This document shows positions 60,962 to 64,000 of a DNA stretch of 64,000 nt, piece after piece. The stretch is from Candolleomyces eurysporus (taxonomy: Eukaryota; Basidiomycota; Agaricomycetes; Agaricales; Psathyrellaceae). Numbering within the stretch: position 1 is the stretch's first letter; each line of letters starts with the position of its first letter. The stretch covers positions 1-64,000 of the forward strand of contig JANBPK010001056.1 of assembly GCA_027579435.1 (NCBI GenBank). The letters are read 5' to 3'. Made by a program: the position numbers and the translations under genes. The notes beneath the pieces are model-generated. The model was not told the DNA's origin. It saw only the letters and a list, made by a program, of their open reading frames with translations, and ran no database searches.

Positions 60962-62573
60962 TCAAGGGTGCTCAAGGTCACCACCGTCAGGGGAGTCATC
61001 CCTGAGGTACTTCCACGAAATCTTCGCTCCAATATCCCCAATCCTCTGCGCAGCCATAGCACTGTAACCCCTCGCATCAATCCCATGATGTATAAGCTGA
61101 ATCGTAACCCTGGAAAGGGACGAGAACTTTGGGGACGAAAGCACCGAACCTAAACGTGACCATCTGTCGTAGTTGAACCTTGATACAGGCGGCGGTGGAA
61201 AGACGCGGGTATTAGTGTTTCGCGGGTGGGTTATGTATAGCGATAAGCTCAGGTCCTCGATTTGGCTGTCCAGGGGTGCGGTAGCTAGAGTGTCGCAGAT
61301 CCAAGGGATGCTGCTGAAATAGAGTTCGGTGTAGAAGACGCCAAAATTGAGACTCAGGCTGCGAAGACATGTGCTGTAATTGAGGCCGATAGAATCGTCC
61401 ACTGTACAACCTAGTTCGAGGACATGAGGTCAAGCAATGAAATAGGAGTAGGTGCATGTTCTCGGACGACTTACTGACGTTGACTTGGAGGTTTTCCAGG
61501 GACGAGCCGATGGCTTCAGCGAGCATGGTGACAGACGAGTCGTTCCGCGATTCTTCGATATGCAGAGTCTTGAGCTTCTGCAAATCAAAGATAGACTCGG
61601 GCTTGCAGAGCCATTCGATCAATCTAAAGTCCTTGGTGAAGGTGTTCGAGACCGTCAGTTTCTCAAGCTGGAGGCGCGTGGTGGGAGGGGACTGGGGAAG
61701 GTCCGATGTGCCCCAGAGACCGTCGGAGATGTCCAGGAGGGAGACGGAGGTCAGGGAGAGCGAGGTGCCCGCAAACACGGCGTTGAATTCGGGAAGGTTA
61801 ACGTCGAGGAGCCACCCATCGATAAGGAGGTTGGTCATGGTCGGCCGTCGCAGCATGGTTTTGATGGCATTCCTGAAATGATTGGAAAGTCGGCTCCATT
61901 TGACCCTGTAGTCGGAGAAGCGAGCGCCGTACAAGCGAAGGGACTCGGGGCGCGGCAGGAGCTCGAGCACGTCTGCCATGAGGTTGGTTGCCAGCTTTCT
62001 GTCGCGGGGCCAGTCGGAAAGGTCTGGGAAGTGGACGGTGACCTCGCGAATGCCTGCACGGATATTGGGGGACTCGAGCATGAAACGCTGGAACTGGATC
62101 GAATGCTCGATATCGTCCGTGGACAGGACGATGCTATGGAAGAGGCGGGGCTGGCTGAGGCCCTGCCACTTTTTGCAGACGAGGGAGCATGCTGCGAGGT
62201 CCTGCCGGTCGTCGTCGAGCTGGTCGAAGATCTGGTGGAGGATCTCTGCGGGGAGGATCGCAATGGAGACGGTGCTCTGGGGCAGGGGCTTTATCTGCTT
62301 TGGCCCGTGGACGGGGCTCCAGCCGCGAGCAACCAAGTCGCGGACGGTCGTCTGCCAATGTCTGATGCGCAACCTGGGGGCAGCAGAAAGATCAGCTCTG
62401 GCGCGCAACAAAGCAATCCGGCTTACATCTGCCAAAGCACCGCCTTTGTCACTGCGTCCACCGCCGCAATATGAGTGACAGAAAATGACTGGAAAGGAAT
62501 CCGCCGCCAAATCACAGCCCGCCTTTATAGCATCGATCACGTGGGGACGACCCTTCATAAAGCCTCTCCTCAC
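60962..62573 (-). CDS. F-box/LRR-like protein C
   Basis: Probable SCF substrate receptor, unrelated in detail to copies A and B. The main exon runs from at or below 62573 to near 61472, then an intron of about 70 nt (donor GTAAGT after VNVS, acceptor ACTAG). The final exon (CTVDDSIGLNYSTCLRSLSL) ends at 60962. The F-box is LPAEILHQIFDQLDDDRQDL followed by AACSLVCKKWQGLSQPRLFH. It is followed by LRR-like segments (FRLIEWLCKPESIFDLQKLK). A second intron (about 62378-62430, GTAAGC to CCCCAG) looks good but leaves the frame open only upstream without an ATG, so the true start is unresolved. The start at 62573 would leave only 74 bp to the divergent gene. Confidence 0.7.
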
Positions 62574-62647
62574 GGCCCTCAGGTCTTACCCGAATACACC
62601 CTCCTCATCGATCTCGACAGCGACCACCGATCTCAGCTCAGCCCGCA
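62574..62647. promoter_or_regulatory. divergent promoter between F-box C and Ariadne genes
   Basis: If both starts are right, only 74 bp separate two divergent coding regions. The F-box start may lie further downstream, which would widen it. No clear TATA element is seen on either strand, consistent with a housekeeping-type promoter. Confidence 0.3.
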
Positions 62648-64000
62648 ATGTCCTCCGATATCGACTACGATGAAGAGTACTATGACTCTGACGAGGACAT
62701 GTTCGACGGCACCCAGGAGGAGGAAGAGAGTAAGCACCCACCGCCGACATCGTCCTCCGCTGTGTGCTAATCGTCTGCCAGTCTCCGAGGACGACATGGA
62801 TCTCGTGGACGACTTCAAGTCCTCTGCCAAGGGCAAGCGGAAGTCGTACGAGGTCGACTTTGACTCACTGAGCCAGGAGGCTGTCGAGAAGCTTATGAAG
62901 CGGGATGCCGACGACATCTGTGGCATCCTGGGCGTCGATGTGAGTGCCCCTCGTCCCCAAATTTGCTGTTAATTGCTGACATTTGGCCAGATAAGCACCG
63001 CATATCTCCTCCTACGCCATGCCAAGTGGAACAAGGAACGGCTTATCGAAAAGTACATGGATAACCCCTCCAAGGTGCTCGTCGACGCCGGCGTCGCCCT
63101 CCCTGAATCCCCAGTCCCCCAGCCTCCCGCCACCCATCAGAACCCAGCCTTCGTCCGGCTCGAGCAGGCGCCCGACACGCAGCTCGTCGAAACTGCTTGC
63201 ATCGCTATCATCGTCCTCCCGATCTTCCAAATCTGGCCCTCCATCTCCTGTTGCCGCCTACGCCGTCCCGAAACCTCTAAAGGCTTCGAAATCCATTGAA
63301 TCCTTCGTCTGCCCCATTTGCTTCGACGATGACCCTTCCCTCCGCACGCTCTCCCTCGACTGCGAGCACACCTACTGCTCAGGGTGCTGGACAGCCTACG
63401 TGGTTTCCAAAGTCCGCGACGAGGGCGAGCACTCGCTTCGCTGCATGGCAGAAGGGTGCGGCCTCGTCGCCCCCGACGCGTTCATCGAATCCCTTCTCAT
63501 CCCCGAACCGGGCGCGCCCGTAGGCAACCCCACCGAGGAGGCTGAAAACGCCAAAGTCTGGGCCCGATTCCAAGAGCTCCTCACTCGGTACTTTGTATCG
63601 TGCAACAAGAACCTCAAGTTCTGCCCGTACCCTTCGTGCACGAATACGGTGTCGTGCCCATCTGCGGCATCAAAGCTGAGTCTGACGTCAACCGTGCCAA
63701 TTGTGTCGTGCGGTGCGCGTGGGATTGGGCAGCAGCAGGACCTGAGTCAGAGTAGCCAGCAGAGGCTTGGGCTTCAGGGTAAAGAGCATTGGTTCTGCTT
63801 TGGGTGCCCTATTGAGAGCGATCACCGGCCGATTATATGTGCGGTGGCCAAGATGTGGCTGAAGAAGTGTCGGGATGATAGTGAGACCGCGAATTGGATC
63901 AAGAGTAATACCAAGGAGTGTCCGCAGTGCCAGAGTACGATTGAGAAGAACGGTGGTTGCAAGTGAGTTGCTCTTTCTTCTTTCCCCCCGCCTCTACCTG
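62648..64000 (+). CDS. Ariadne-type RBR E3 ubiquitin ligase (partial)
   Basis: RING-between-RING ligase that takes ubiquitin onto a catalytic Cys in RING2 before transfer. Exons are 62648-62729, 62782-62939 and 62991-63962, where a GTGAGT donor leads out of the window. The N-terminus is acidic (DYDEEYYDSDEDMF), then a UBA-like region (ISTAYLLLRHAKWNKERLIE). RING1 is CPICFDD...LDCEHTYCSGCW...CMAEGCG. The IBR is NLKFCPYPSCTNTV...HWFCFGC...DHRPIIC. RING2 begins ECPQCQSTIEKNGGC, whose last Cys matches the catalytic position of HHARI. A one-base frame change is needed between the UBA-like part and the Ser-rich linker near 63100-63170, where runs of C occur. The C-terminal Ariadne domain lies outside. 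Confidence 0.88.

Noticed and set aside
61452..62474. 340-codon plus-strand open frame
   Set aside because: It is the antisense of F-box gene C, whose minus-strand frame has a clear F-box and intron; the plus frame has no domain.

Overview
The window looks like nuclear DNA of an Agaricomycete (mushroom-forming basidiomycete). The genes carry many short GT-AG introns of about 47-75 nt, and several families are typical of these fungi: a FunK1-type kinase, an AA9 lytic polysaccharide monooxygenase (LPMO), an Agaricomycete-type single-pass membrane protein, F-box/LRR-like proteins and a Sec34/COG3 subunit. No prokaryotic operons, CRISPR arrays or tRNA genes were seen. Splice sites below were chosen by eye from GT-AG signals and frame continuity.

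Layout. 1-3246: 3' end of a membrane-protein gene and a 1.5 kb tandem duplication. 3170-7862: a signal-peptide/single-TM protein and an unknown gene (both minus). 8195-10028: an unknown gene whose exon is split by a 1.5 kb terminal-inverted-repeat (TIR) element with a 6 bp target duplication; the element carries an alpha-kinase-like fragment. 10973-11884: a short AA9 LPMO. 12517-13926: an ARF-like GTPase fused to an uncharacterised C-terminal domain. 14752-19391: FunK1 kinase and a multi-span membrane protein. 20323-23981: COG3. 24977-27370: coiled-coil protein. 28171-35965: a patchwork of a COG3 3'-end copy, two further ARF-like paralogues with eroded GTPase motifs and shared dispersed repeats, around a DUF2235-type hydrolase. 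36565-39314: disordered Arg/Pro-rich protein. 40854-42142: Zn-cluster-like protein. 43615-47988: EF-hand plus Cys-rich protein. 47573-57012: a segmental tandem duplication holding two DJ-1/PfpI genes and two F-box genes (one decayed), with truncated pieces of the two flanking genes at its seam. 56649-59844: the DEAH helicase PRP43. 60962-62573: another F-box gene, divergent from an Ariadne-type RBR ubiquitin ligase that runs off the end.

The genes form no pathway. Housekeeping genes (COG3, PRP43, Ariadne) alternate with fast-evolving families (F-box, FunK1, ARF-like fusion, DJ-1) that are being duplicated and broken locally. Sequence quality matters: single N bases sit beside homopolymer runs, and removing the N restores the frame in at least six genes, so several apparent breaks are probably base-calling errors and not mutations.
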